A DNA stretch of 64,000 nt from Myotis daubentonii (GCF_963259705.1 NC_081844.1:37141341-37205340), one strand, 5' to 3'; counted from the first letter of the stretch, positions 1 through 12,592 are shown. Notes: generated from the sequence alone by a model not told the origin. A program made the numbers and translations.

Positions 1-1711
1 TTGAAGCTTTCTGAGAGTCACTGTATTTCCCCATCCTCCCAATGGCTGTCACCCCCAGCTTGGCAATAAGGCATAGCACTTGTTAAACTACAAAACATTT
101 TACTAGTAGATACCCCGAGAATCATAATTATTCTGTAGAGAATCTCTATAGAACTAGTAAAACCCTGCCATGACCCCATAGGTAGGGCAGATAAATCCAA
201 GCTCCTAAAATGCAAGGTTGGGATGTTGCAAGTGGATGAAGGAATGGTCTGTTCCAGCCCAGGTTCTTGCTTGGCGCCACCTGTTGGCAGCTGTCTGTTC
301 TGGCTTAAAAATCATAGGTGATTCTGGGTCCTAGGACTTTTGCCGGGACTTCAAGACAGATGCAGATTCCAGGACTCCCCTAATTGGTGCCATTTTGTTG
401 GTCTTTATGGAGAAAATTGGGGCACAGGGACCCATCATCTACTTCCCTGCTTCCTCAATCAGGATTGCCTGCAGTTTCTCCACCCAGCTTTGCCCTTTCC
501 TCCCAGCTTGCCCCCACCATGAGAATATTTGATGCCAACTTTCTTATATCCAAATTCCTGGTATCCTGGGCTATGTTACCTTGGGTTTTCACTGTATTGG
601 ATTTTTACCTTTTCTGAAGAAGCACCTTTCTATTAGATAACTGTGTCCACCACATGATCTACTTCCCAAAGAACCTGATATGCATGCATTTCTGTGTGTG
701 CACTTGTGCATGCGTGTGGTGCATGTGTGTATGCATGCACACATTTGTATAGGGTGGAGGGAGGGCTTGAGAGAAGGGTGTTTGCTCAGTTATGCTGTCT
801 TCTTTCACATTCAGATGACTCTCAATAAATCAACTAGTTCCACCAAGACTTTTTCCTGCCCCATCAGCCAAAATGGACCCAGCCTCCCTCCAGGATTGCT
901 TTGAAATTCCCTTCTGCCACCATCTTCCCTGATTGTCTTTTTATTTCTTCACAGGCTCAGAAGGTCCTAACAGTGGTGGGCTCTGAGCACCATCCAATCT
1001 CCCCTTCCTTCTGGGAGGGCAGTGGAAGGATATCCTTTAAAAGCAGTCTGTGCTCAACAAGCAGTAAAGGTCATGCTTCATAGCTGAAGGTCAAAAGGCA
1101 CAGGAAGCAATCCTGCACACTGGACTTCTCACTGATCTCCTCCTCAGTGGCCTTCTTTCTTCACAAGACAATGACTTGTGAGACAGAAACACCCTTGGCT
1201 TTAAAATGCAGCTATTCACTCATCCATTCATTTATTCATTCACTTACTCATTTTGTTATTGATTCAAGTAAGTGTTAAGTGCCTTTCTCTATGCTGGGCA
1301 ACACAATGGCAGGCAGTGCATGGTCACCTTCTGGGGGCAGCTCAATGTCTGGGGGGTGGGGGTAGGGGGGCCTGAGTCCCCAGCAGCATCAGAGGTTGAT
1401 GGATGCAATATTAAAAATGCCACATTGGAGGGATGAACTGAGTGCCATGTGTCCCAGGGGATTGAGAGCAAGCTTTCCTGTGACTTATTTTTGCCTGTGT
1501 AACCTTGTTCAAGATTTGGGAATTGCATAGAGGGACATCACTTCCTAACCCTGGCAATGCTGACCAATGAATCAATGGAGGGAATGAAGGGAGCAGCCAA
1601 GAATGATGGAATGATGTCTCCTCACCCTGCACTGTCCCAGAGGCGCTCAGTGACTAGCGAGAAGTCCCCTCCCCATCCTGATTGCTTTGTCCTGGGTCAA
1701 GTCCCAAACTA
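1..1711. other. Gene-free region, left edge
   Basis: No coding frame is supported. It contains a TG-rich tract at about 680-750 and an L2/MIR-like stretch at 1209-1330 (ttcatttattcattcactta; tctatgctgggcaacacaat). Confidence 0.5.
273..288 (-). promoter_or_regulatory. CTCF-like motif
   Basis: On the minus strand the sequence reads gccaacaggtggcgcca, close to the CTCF core CCANNAGGTGGCGCC. Motif only; no binding evidence. Confidence 0.35.
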
Positions 1712-2058
1712 TCTATATATATAAAAGGCTAAGTGTCTGTCCAACTGGAAGCTATGATGCACACTGACCACCAGGGGGCAGATGCTCAACGCAGGAGCTG
1801 CCATGACACACACTGGCCATTTAAAAATAAACGGCACCACGGACTTGGCGCCAAAAAACCAACACTCGGCTTCTCCCAAGTGGGACACAGGCCCCACCAC
1901 CACCCCAGAGCAACACCCCACCAAATCGCAACCGATGCTGATGACACTCCATGGCACAAAATGTGGCCCACAGCCCAGCCCAGCCCGGAAACCGTTGCTG
2001 TGGGTGCCAGGTAATGACATCACGTAGCAACACCAGGCTTCTTCTCCCTAGCGACTAG
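1712..2058 (+). mobile_element. HeliBat-type Helitron fragment with promoter-like interior
   Basis: The left end begins TC after a host A and reads tctatatatataaaaggcta, the HeliBat 5' end. The next 80 bases share the ctgaccaccagggggcag and caggagctgcc segments with the Helitron at 42079-42384. After about 1800 the interior differs completely and contains a CRE-like tgacatcacg and a gtagcaac motif near 2013-2030. A CTAG followed by T occurs at 2055-2058, but no convincing hairpin precedes it, so the right boundary is uncertain. Confidence 0.7.
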
Positions 2059-2901
2059 TCTCCTTGGAGTTTCTTCAACCCAGGAACATGACTTGTTTTA
2101 TAGCAAGGTGCAAACATTTTACAGTTTAACCAAATGTTTGTGAAGCATTTTCATGTGCCTCATCTCATTTGATCCTCACAGAAGTCCTAGAGTAGGTAGA
2201 TAGGAGACTCAGTAGAATCTTATTTTCTTTTCATTAGCAAGATGCGAAAAGTGACATTAAAATGTTTCTTCTAATTAATATCCTTTCAATGTGCATGAAT
2301 CAGTGCACCTGGACACTAGTCCTCATATAAAGCATTCCCGATATCCGTTTCTTTCCATAGGGCTGTTTAATAGGAGCCAACAAACCACTTCCAAAAGCAG
2401 GACCTTTGCAAAATCCCTGCTTTTAAATGCCCCTGCCCAAAGGGACAGTTAAATGACAGAACCATTGCACATTTGGATAACAACACTGGGGAGCAACTGA
2501 GTGGTGAAAAGCACTGCAGAAAATGACTGGAGGTCACTGGGGGGGGACAGGAACTCATCTCCTGCCTTCTTCGGGCAGCCTTCATGTGACTATGCAAAAG
2601 GGAATTTTTTAATGTGTTAGAAGAAAAGGATTGGGAGCTACTGCTGAAGAAGCCTCTCATCTTCCTTGTAGTTTAAAGCTGGAGACCATTTGAGTGAAAA
2701 GAGGGACCCCATTTCTAATGCATTGATGCCCTAAAGTTGGAACTTCCAACAAATCCTTTTCTTTGACAGCATGAGTGAAATCATGGGAATGTTAATAATG
2801 GCAAAGCCTTGACGGCTGGAGGCAGGGGGAGGGCGGGCTCCCAGGGAACATCTCTCTACTCTAATCTGCCAAGAATTGAGTTGAAAAAGCAAACCTGTCT
2901 C
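2059..2901. other. Gene-free region
   Basis: A MIR-like core occurs at about 2130-2230 (tcatctcatttgatcctcac). Nothing else is recognised. Confidence 0.45.
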
Positions 2902-3026
2902 TGGCCCTGGCTGCTTAGCTCAGTTGGTTGGAACATCATCCTAATACACCAAGGTTGCAGGTTCGATCCTCAGGCAAGGCATATTCAAGAATCAACCAAT
3001 AAATGCATAAATAAGTGGAACAACAA

Positions 3027-3060
<34 letters not shown>

Positions 3061-3090
3061 AAATTTTAAAAATTAAAATTAAAAAGTCAA
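2902..3090 (+). mobile_element. tRNA-derived SINE (Ves-like, 'aagaatcaaccaat' subtype)
   Basis: A tRNA-like head (tagctcagttggttggaaca as box A; ggttcgatcctc as box B) is followed by a spacer, a CT run (3029-3058) and an AATAAA tail. Flanking duplication is unclear. Confidence 0.82.
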
Positions 3091-3479
3091 GCCCAGTAAC
3101 CTAGCACATAAGAAGAGCCACGTGAATCCCATGCTTTCATTTGCAAAATCTGTGTTTTCCTTTTTCTTCTACATGAGCCATTTCTTCAGGCTGAAAACAC
3201 ATTTCTTAGACATAGTCTCAAAATGAATGGAAAAATCAAGATAAGACTCTCCATTTTGATAATCCTCTTGCTTTGTGGTAGAAATAGCCTTAAAGTGCTG
3301 TTAATGGGACCATTTTCCCTGCCTAATCATGAAAATTCAGGTAATTACTAGAAAAAGAAGCAAGTTACACTGATAAGGGGAATTAGGCCTCTAGCTACTC
3401 TATGATTTTAATTCATGGAAAGAGAGGGGGCTGGGATTCTGTCTTGATGAACCCTTAGACAAGGATTAATATAATAATT

Positions 3480-3660
3480 ATATTTATTGAACACATTTAT
3501 ATGCCAGTTGAATACCTCACTTCAAATCCATGCGACCCAAGGAAGTAGGACGTACTATTTATCTCCATTTGACAGATGAAGAAAAGGAGACCCATGGGGA
3601 TTAAATAACTTGTCTAAGGGCACACAGGAGCAAGGGGTGGACCTCCCACTCCTGAGCCAT
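3480..3660. repeat. MIR relic
   Basis: Ancient SINE core: tctccatttgacagatgaag and aaataacttgtctaagggca. Confidence 0.65.
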
Positions 3661-3985
3661 CCCTATAAGGTTGCTGAGAACCATCAGAAAAAATTCAAAC
3701 CCTATGGAGCCAGCCAGGCTTTGGTTCTGCGTTGCATGGTCTCCTACCCTGGGGACTCTGAGGCCCCTTGCCCTTGCTCATAGCCTTTGTCCCTGTGGCC
3801 ACCCTCCAAGCCTCCATATCTTCCAAGTGAGATGCCCATATTTTAGAAAATTAATGTGTTTTACTGCATCATCTGGGGATAAAAAACAACAGTTAATTTT
3901 TAAAACCACTCTAAGTTCTAATTATAATCCCTTTGCTCTAAATGTTCACCCCTGCCTACACTTCCCATTTTCTTTGTCCTTAAGG

Positions 3986-4206
3986 CAGTGGTTCTCAACC
4001 TTCCTAATGCCGCAACCCTTTAATACAGTTCCTCATGTTGTGGTGACCCCCAATTTCATTGTTACAAATTGAACATAATTAAAGCATAGCGATTAATCAC
4101 AAAAACAATATGTAATTATATGTGTTTTCCGATGGTCTTAGGTGACCCCTGTGAAAGGGTCGTTCGACCCCCAAAGGGGTCGCGACCCACAGGTTGAGAA
4201 CCGCTG
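3986..4206 (-). mobile_element. SPIN-type non-autonomous hAT element with 8-bp TSD
   Basis: The 221-bp element is bounded by CAGTGGTTCTCAACCT on the left and its inverted counterpart AGGTTGAGAACCGCTG on the right. A perfect 8-bp duplication, ccttaagg, flanks it at 3978-3985 and 4207-4214. The right end carries the gtcgcgacccacagg block typical of SPIN (Space Invaders) elements, which are known from bats, bushbaby, tenrec, rodents, opossum, lizard and frog and are attributed to horizontal transfer. This copy is in reverse orientation and lacks part of the interior. It has no coding capacity. Confidence 0.9.
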
Positions 4207-4214
4207 CCTTAAGG

Positions 4215-4960
4215 CCTCTATTTTATCTTTCATCCACTTAACAGATGCCTGCTGAGAAACCTTCCCAGGGCCAGGTGCTGGGGAAGTAGGCAGTGAGCAA
4301 AAAGAAGCAGCCATTGCTCGGTGGAGCGTAATGTAGACTGTGTGGGGGACAGGCATCTATGAGAAAGTTGCAGCTGCAATAAATGAGATGCAGGAGACAT
4401 AACCAGTGACAAAATGAGAGTCTGGCCCATGTGGGACACCCTGGAGGGCTTCCTGTGCAAGTGACATTGAAAGAGATGAGTAGGAGAACAAGGAAGGAAA
4501 GGATATTGCAGGCAAAGAGAACAATATGTGCAAAGGCCTCAGCAGAGGAAACAGGGTGAATCCAAGAGTCTAAAAGAGGGTCAGGTGACTGTGGAGAGAG
4601 AGCTCAGGGGTGTGTATGGTATAGACGAGGCTACAGAGCTGGGCAGGGGCAGAGCAGACAGGACCAAGGAAGTTGTGAGCCAGGGTAAGCCATGGATAGA
4701 GCTCAGCAGAGGGTGACGTGATCAAATTTGCATTTTGGGAGAGGCCTCTGTGGGAATAGCAAGGATATTCAGAGTGAAGTAGAGAGGATGCCTATGGAGA
4801 GGTTGGGCACTGTGATGTGGTCCAGGGGAGAGGTCAATGGTGTGGGTAGGTAAGTGTGGGGAGAACATTCCTGGGGGTGGAGGGAAGTCGATAGGCTCAG
4901 TACTTAGTTCAGAAGTCAAATTGATGGGACTTGAAGGACTGACTGGACAAAGGTTGGTGG
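4215..4960. repeat. L2-like ancient repeat region
   Basis: Contains ccagggccaggtgctgggga and acaatatgtgcaaaggcctc, typical of old mammalian LINE2-related DNA. The SPIN element is inserted at its left edge. Boundaries are approximate. Confidence 0.45.
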
Positions 4961-7958
4961 GTCAAGGAACTAATCTAGATTCCTGAGTAGAGGAGCATGC
5001 AATTTCTTGAGACAGACGAAGGAGTCAGTAGGCTGGAAACAGGCAGCATGCACGCCCAAGCAAGTACAAGTTTACCTGGCCAGCCCGTTTCCCCATTCTC
5101 AAGGACAGCCAGTGGTTAGCAAACTTGACCTCCTTTCAATTCTTATGACTTTGTGAGTGTCTTAAAGAAGCAAATACACGCATTTGGAAGAGGCCCTGGC
5201 CACTGCTGAGGCCTTTATCGACTGCACCCCATCCACAGCTCCTCAGTCTGCTTCTATGACCTTTAAAATCTTTTCCTTGTTCCTAGCTAACCCACCCTCC
5301 ACCAAAACCATGCACAGAAAGTAAAATAATATATTCAAAATAAAGGCCGACATTATGGGCAGAAAAGCTTATATTTTTGGAAAATTTCTGGACTCATTAA
5401 ATTTGTTGTAGTCTATCTAAAATCTCATCACTTCAGGTTCTCTCAGGGTTGAAAGGAAAGACCAGGAATATGCAGAACCCACGCTGGGGGATGGGCACCC
5501 CCTGTAGTTGCTATGGGAGTTCCTGGTTGAGGTTGGAATTTTCAGAATTAAGCTCATTTGTCTAGTAAACCCATACGTGGGCTCACCTGTGTCCAGGGGA
5601 CCTGAGGTTTCCCAAGACTTCCAGAGCCACAAGACAGATTCCAGGGTCCCCACCAGGATTCTGGAGTTAGATCCAAGCTAACCTCAAGTTCTAGAATCTC
5701 CTTCTGTCCCATGGAGCCCTGCCACAGGGTCAGTCTGATTCCCTGACTCACTGAAGAGAAATCTTACGGTGTCCACCCCTCCCACTCATTTCCAAGAGCT
5801 TTTTTCTACTGGCTAGAATAATTCATGTCTGTTGCCTGATAGAAAGCCTGAATCTGACTCAGAGAAGTCCAGCCAGGATCTAAGTAAAACAATTTCTGCA
5901 CATCAACTACCCCAAGGACTCCAATTGCTCACTGGAGCTTCTGAGTACAAGGTCAAGGTTCCCACAGAAGGGGGTTGGCTTCTGCCAGGCACTGGAGACC
6001 CCAAAGGCTACCTCTACAAGCCTCCTGCAGCCTGGGGAGTTCCATCCCAGCTGTGGTTGGGCCACGCCTGCAGCCTGGCCCAGGAGACCCCCCCACAGCC
6101 GACCGGAACTGGGGAAACTTGAGAAGGGGCCCCCCAGAGCATGTGATTTCTGCCCACTCCCAACTTCAAGAAGAAGCAAATGCTGTAATTTCCTGCAACA
6201 ATTGCATGTAAGAGTGAATGAGTGAAAAGCTGTTGGTTAAGGCACAGTGACGGGGACTTGGAGTAGGAGGCTCTTCTCTGAAGTCCAGCGAGGCAGGTGA
6301 AGAGGCAAGTCCCCCTCATGGGCTAGAATTCACGCTGTGGCCTGTCACTAGTCACAAAACCAAGGAGAGGAGCCACATCTGCTAACATGAACCTCAGACA
6401 ACGGCTTCCAATACAACGGCCAAGAACTGCAACTAAACCCCGGGAACTAAAAACTTAAAATATCTTCAAGTCTCCTACCATCCACAGTGGGAATATATTT
6501 TGATAGTTTCACTATAACTGGGCAATTTTCAAGGAGAAAAGAGAGCCCAGACCCAAGAAGGGCTTCTCCTAACGCTGAGCAGGTATTCTCCCCCTGGGAG
6601 GGTTTTGGAGGACGACAAGGACACGGGGTCCTCCCTGAGTGGACCCAGAACTGGGGAGAGGGCTTGAGTCCCTGGATCCACTCCCGCCATCTCCTGAGGG
6701 TTTCATGGATCCCTGAGGCTACAACAGCCTGAACACAGAAGGATGCTCAGTCCTGGATCACGGCCGTGAGGCTCTGGGAGTAAACTTCCCTCTTCCCCAA
6801 CGTGCTGATGTTATCAGCTGGAACAGATCAGTGACTCATGATTATGCAGCAGATGCTTTGCATTAAATAGGATTCAATTAAGCCACATGGAACCTGTGAA
6901 AATGTTCCTCCCGCTGTGCGCTAGTCAATTGTCAAGCAGCCTTTTTCTCTGTCACTAGGAGGCAGATGTTCATGGTTGACTAAGATGCGGGAGGAGACAG
7001 CCATTCACAGGGGCTCGGACCTTTGAGTCGGCCTCCTGCTGCTGGGGCTATGAGTCTCCAAGCTCCCTGGTGGCTATGGTGGCACTGTCCCTTCTCTCAC
7101 CAGGACTTTTGTCTCCAACAGATGTGACACTCACACTCCTTTTCTACCTCTCCTGAGGGGACCTTCCCTCTGAGCTGGCCTTTCAGTCTCACACTTGTCT
7201 CCAAGTCCCCTGGGCCCTACGGAGAAGAAGCAGCCTCTTCTGCTAAAGTAGACAGAATGTCCCCTTGTCGTTTTAGGTCACTGGTTCCAAATCCCATAAA
7301 AATCTCCCAGCTGACCCTCTTTCCTCCTTTACCCGTCCCTTACCCCTCCCCTAGCGGCCTGGCCCTGTCTATTCTTGACATGAGCCTGGCCTCTCCTGGG
7401 GCCCAAAGTCAACCCTCCCCTTTCCAACAGGTTCTGCCATTACCAGACAGCATTTCCCAAAGAGTGTTCCCAGGCCTCATGAAAACCTATGTGTTCAGGC
7501 AGGTTTGGGAATCCCTCCTCCCCACTCCATCTTGGGGGTACACAGTGATGTTGGCACAGTAAGGATTCTGGAAAGCCTTGTAGAAAAGACCCAGCCTTCC
7601 ATAGACTTGTATGACCCTGGAAGGCCTTCCTGCACATAACACTGTGAATATCCCACACACGGCACAGACAGATGCAGCGTCTGACGCAGAAGGTGCTGCC
7701 AGCTGAGCACCGAGATGCTGGCCACAGGCACACAGACTGCATCCTCCTTCCCAGGCCCAGCTCCCTGTGCTCCTTCATTGAGACCCCAGCCTTGGTTTGC
7801 CCTTGGTTACGTCCTTATATTTAAGGCCCTGATAACTAATATCAAAAAAAAGTTTCTGTAGCTTTCTAGAAGGCCCAGAATTCAAGCCTGAGTGTGCAGT
7901 TCCACATGAGACATCAAGCTCATGTAAGCAGTGCCAAATAATGATGAGACTTGTTTAT
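4961..7958. other. Gene-free, repeat-poor region
   Basis: No recognisable gene. Short open frames (for example 5832-6122) overlap on both strands and have no family signature. 6830-6990 is AT-rich with homeodomain-like sites and no recognised repeat. Confidence 0.45.
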
Positions 7959-7972
7959 AATGTTTGTGGGTT

Positions 7973-8071
7973 CAGTCCTGGCTGGGTGGTTCACTTGATT
8001 GGAGCATCATCCTGTACAACAAAAGGTTTCAGATTTGATTCCCGGTCAGGGCACATGCAGGAGGCAACCGA

Positions 8072-8105
<34 letters not shown>

Positions 8106-8172
8106 CCTCCCTCTTTCTAAAAATCAATAAAAAATGTTATTGGATGAGGATAAAAAAATAATAATAAAATAA
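7973..8172 (+). mobile_element. Ves SINE with 14-bp TSD
   Basis: Flanked by aatgtttgtgggtt at 7959-7972 and 8173-8186. It has a tRNA-like head with gatttgattcccggtcaggg, a CT run and an A/T-rich tail with ataataataaaat. Confidence 0.9.
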
Positions 8173-8246
8173 AATGTTTGTGGGTTGAATTAATAAAATG
8201 ATTGAATGAACACATGAATTAGCTGAGTGAAGAAGAAAGCTAATGA

Positions 8247-8473
8247 TGCCCTGACCAGTTTGGCCCAGTGGATAGAGCATCGGCCTGCGGACTGAAGGGT
8301 CCCAGGTTCGATTCCGGTCAAGGGCATGTACCTGGGTTGCAGGCACATCCCCAGTGGGGAGTGTGCAGGAGGCAGCTGATCGATGTTTCTCTCTCATTGA
8401 TGTTTCTAACTCTCTGTCCCTCTCCCTTCCTCTCTGTAAGAAAATCAATAAAATATATTTTTTTAAAAAAAGG
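8247..8473 (+). mobile_element. Ves SINE with 10-bp TSD
   Basis: Flanked by aagctaatga at 8237-8246 and 8474-8483. The body is close to the common Ves form (tggatagagcatcggcctgc, ggttcgattccggtcaaggg, ctctctcattgatgtttcta). It lies 74 bp from the preceding SINE. Confidence 0.92.
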
Positions 8474-8483
8474 AAGCTAATGA

Positions 8484-9371
8484 GCTAGGACCTGGGATAT
8501 CATTCTGATTCATTTCCATGTGTAAGTGAAGACCATGATGTTCTTCCTTCCATGCACATGTATGTGCAAAAGACTCTCTGGTCTAAGGGTGGAATTGCTC
8601 TAGAAATCTCTATGTGTGGACATACAGCTATGTCATATTTTAGCAGGTGCCTTGTTTTCTCCAAACCACTCCCTCTCTTTATGTTTTTTCATTTTCCTGC
8701 TCACTTCTGGGAGGAAGCCTCACTGGGACCATGGTTGTAGGACGTTTCTCTGTTGCATGTCCTAAACACTTCTCTAGCAAGAGGGAGGGTGCACTCATAG
8801 CAGCAGGTGCTGAGTGTCCCGGGGAGCAGGTCTCAAATCCTACAACCAGCAGCTTCCCTTTGAAGGCTGGCTATCCCCTTTCGCAGGTGAAGAAATTGAG
8901 GTCCCACCAACAGTTGCTGAATTGCCTGATGGTAGCCATTGGCAGACCTGTATGCAAACTTGTGGCTCCTCATGGGCAGAGCTAGACCTGGGCTTCCCAC
9001 CCTGGAAGTATAGGAAGGCTTTTAAAACTACTGATGCCCAAGCCCGCTCTGCGAGAGCAATAGCCCTGAACTTACACAGACCCACATGGGCCACGCGGGC
9101 AAAGGTGTGAGGCACAGCTTGTCTGGGTCTTGGCAGGACAGCTTGTGATGGTCTGGGGGAGGGAGGTACTGGGAGGCTGTGTCATGTCTCCTGTTGCCCC
9201 TTTGTCTCTGTGTTGTCCTTTCTGGCTTGGGGGACAGAGCTCTCAGGGAGAGCTGGTTTGTTCTTTTTTCCGCTGTCCCTGTGCAAAATAAATCAACAGT
9301 GGCTCATCGGATTAGGTCTCAACCTTGTCTCGTGTGTGCGCTTGACAAGAATCTGATTGAATTGTAGAGAT
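8484..9371. other. Gene-free region
   Basis: Possibly an old LINE fragment at 8530-8720 (aaagggtggaattgctc-like phrase, shown as taagggtggaattgctctag). Nothing else is recognised. Confidence 0.35.
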
Positions 9372-10195
9372 AAAGGCCAGACAGGTCCATTTTTTAACTG
9401 TGGTTTTTACTTTTTCTTTTGAAACAATTATAGAATCACAGGAAGTTGCAAAATAATGTATAGGAGGCCCTACGTACCCTTCATCCAGTTTCCCCCAATG
9501 ACAACATCACATGTAACTATAGCACAATATCAACACCAAGACATTGGCATCGGTGCGGTCCACCAAACTTCCGATTTCACTGGTTTTACGTGGACTTGTG
9601 TGTGTGCGTGTGTGTATAGCTGTTTGCCACGGTATCCCCCACGCAGATTTGTGTGGCCACCACTGTGATCAAATATAGAACTATCCCATCACCACAGGCT
9701 GCTGTGCGGCCTCCATCCCGCCCCCCCCCCCCGCCCCCCGCCTTCCACCACCTCATTGCTACCCTCATTTGTTCTCCATCTCAATAATTTGAATATTTCG
9801 AGAATGGTATATACATGGAATCAGACGGTCTGGAACCTTTTGAGATTGGCTTCCTATGCTCGGCATAATTCCCTTGAGGTCCCTCCAAGCTGTGGCCTGT
9901 ACAGGTAATCCCTTGCTTCTGTCCTAGGTGGTCCCAGGGTGTGGATGCACCACAGAGTGTTTAGTCCTCACCCTGCGGAGGACATCGGGGTGGTTCCCAG
10001 TGTAGGGCTGTCACGAGTAAAGCTGCTAGGAACATTCACAGACAGGTTTTCACGTGCGCTGAAGTTTTCACTTCCCTGGGAGACATGCCCAGCGGCGGTT
10101 GCTGGGTGGTATGGCGGCAGCATGTTCAATTCTATAAGAGACAACTGTTAAACGCTTTTCCAGAGCAGCCTGACACTGTTTTACTCCCATCCGAC
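9372..10195 (-). mobile_element. Old L1 fragment (3' region)
   Basis: The interval reads on the minus strand as an ancient L1 3' part. Recognisable phrases include caggaagttgcaaaataatg, acccttcatccagtttcccc, gagattggcttcctatgctc, and aaagctgctaggaacattca. It is diverged and non-coding. A C-rich run at 9719-9739 interrupts it. Confidence 0.8.
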
Positions 10196-12261
10196 TCCAC
10201 TGAGTGGAGGGAGCTAAGATTGCTACTCTGGGAGCCAAATGGAAGTGGCCCAGAAGCTGCAGGAACTTTAGCTAATGGAGTCGAGGTCTTGCACTACAAT
10301 TTCTAAAGGATAACTCCTGGGGAATCTTTCTGAGTCATTCCCCAATTCTTTATCTGTGGTCCCCTCAGATATGAGCGCCAGAAAATGTGGGTGTCCACCC
10401 TGACAACCACACAGGTTTCAGGGAGCGGAAACTCGGCCTAATTCAGCGAGCTGGGAGAAGGGCTGAGCCCTCTGACCCGCCCCTCTCCTGGGGACTAGGA
10501 GTTCTTCTGGAGATTGGAGCTCTCGACACCCCTGAGCCGGAGGCGCCTTAAGCCTCACCCTGGAGCTCTTGGAGAGAACCAAAGTCAAGGCAGGTCTCTC
10601 CTGAGAGGACTACCTTCTCTGGGCTCCCTCAGGTGCTTTTGATGAGTACATGTCGATGCCAGCCATGGGAGCAGACGGGCAGCATTTGGGTTAGGATGTT
10701 GGGGGGCCTTCCCGGATCCACTTTCTGCAAGGCCAGCTTGGAGGCAGGATGACCAAGTCCGACTCCGAGCTGCTTCTAGAACCCCCTCTACACAGAGCTC
10801 TTGACCCTGTACCCCGCCCCCACCCCCTTCAGCCAGTCAGAGGCCATCTGCCATGCGTGTGGCCTTTGCCCCAACACAGCAAAACACGGCTCAAAGGCAG
10901 CAACTATGCAGCAGAAACATAGCTGGTGAACACACCCCAGCATCTCACTCCCTTCTTTTCACAGGACCCCAAACTTCCCCTTACAAACTCTTACAAACTC
11001 TCCCACAAACCCATGGCCACCTCCTGGCTCCTCCACTCCCTCCTTGCTGGCATCACCGCCCCTCCACACTCCTAAGCCTGGGGGCTAGCCAAAGGCCAAA
11101 CAACAACAACAACAAAAAGGGAAACAAAAGCACACAAAAGAATTCCCCTGACCCCCCAATAAACACACACACAAAAGAGCAGGCTTGTGGGAAAAGGAAG
11201 CTACCACCAGCATCGACCCCTGGGGGGTGGGGGAGACTGGGGGTCCCCTCATTGTTCTCCCTCCCTAGGCCTGGTGATGACAATCCCAGCCCGGGACAGG
11301 TTGTAGCCCCCCTGCCCTGCAGCCAGCACCCCTCCTCGTTTCCCACCTTGGGGCCCCTGAGAAAGACGCCTGGGAGCAGATGTCATAGGTTCCCACAGGA
11401 GCAGGAAGTAAGAGCTCACAAAAGACCGGGTTTTCCCTGAGGAAGTCGCAGTGGCTTCTCAGTGACAGACTCCTGCAAGGATGAGGGACAGGGCAGCCGG
11501 GACCCCTGGGACCAGGGCCAGGAGAGGAGCGGCTCCTGGAGGAAGGGAGGGCATTGTGAGCCCTTGTTTACGGCTCTGGCTGGCGGGGGCCGTGACCTTG
11601 CTGCTTGTCCACAGGCCCGGGCTCCCTCCTCTCCCCGCAGCCTTCATGTATTGTTGTAGAGTCTGTTGTGGAGGCAGCCCATTCATAATTTTATTTGGGG
11701 GCGGTTGTTTTTCGGCCTCCAGCCCCTCCCCCAACTGGCTCACTTTCAGCATTGTCACCCGGATAAAAAGCAAGATATCCTTCCCCTTTCATGCAGCCAG
11801 CTTCCTATCCTGGCCTTGTTGGCTCCCAACTCTGTTAACCCTTCCAGGAGCAGGAAGAGGGCTCCCCTCTAATGACAGGCTGCCAGAGCCAGATCAGACC
11901 CCAGCTCCACCACCCCAGCACAGGGTCCTTGGAAGGCTTGGGTGAGGAGCAGTCCCAGATCATGATGGAGACACTGAAATGCCTGAGCGCTAGGATGTGG
12001 GGACAGGTTACAGGGCGAGAGGATGGAGTGACTGTGACTTTGTTATAGCTTACTTGCCCCCAAAGTACCTTTCCTGCAGGGTCCTAAAGGCTCTGAGGAG
12101 TCCTAGCCTCTGCACCCTGCAGCAATCACACCTTTCTTTGAAATGCATCAATTGCCCCCACAGGAGGATGCACTATGAGCCAGGCATCTATAGCAGCTGG
12201 CATAGCACTGAGCACACGCCGGTGTAGCCCCGTTTTCTCATAGGGTGGGCTGTACAGCCTG
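10196..12261. other. Gene-free region
   Basis: GC-moderate, with (AAC)n/(CA)n-rich low complexity at 11098-11180. The 195-codon frame at 10853-11440 is compositionally biased and matches no family I know. 11650-11770 is a low-repeat block (cattcataattttatttggg) that could be conserved non-coding DNA. Confidence 0.4.
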
Positions 12262-12592
12262 AGTTGTCCATGCCAACAGATATTTATTTTCTAACAGTTC
12301 TGAGGCTGGAAGTCCAAGGCCAAGGTGTCGGCAGAGTTGGTTTCTTCTGAGGCCTCCCTCATTGGCGTGTAGATGGCCGTTTTTGTCAACACATGGTCTT
12401 CCCTCTGTGTGTCTGTGTTTTAATCTTCTCTTCTTATAAGGATACCAGTCAAATTGGATTAGAGCCCATCCAATGACCTCATTTTAACTTGATGACCTCT
12501 TGAAGGGTCTTGTCTCCAAATATTATGTAGAGGAGCTTAGGGCTTCAGCATATGAACTTTGGGGGAACACCATTCAGCTCAGAGCAGGAGGA
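12262..12592 (-). mobile_element. ERVL-MaLR (MLT1/MST-type) LTR relic
   Basis: The plus strand carries cagttctgaggctggaagtc, ttctcttcttataaggatac, atgacctcattttaacttga and gcatatgaactttgggggaa, the reverse of a MaLR LTR end. It is an ancient, non-coding solo LTR remnant. Confidence 0.75.

Noticed and set aside
8260..8335. tRNA gene
   Set aside because: The box A and box B motifs belong to the tRNA-derived head of a Ves SINE with a tail and TSD.
10853..11440. 195-codon frame as a gene
   Set aside because: Low-complexity composition, overlapping frames on the other strand, no recognised domain or splice context.
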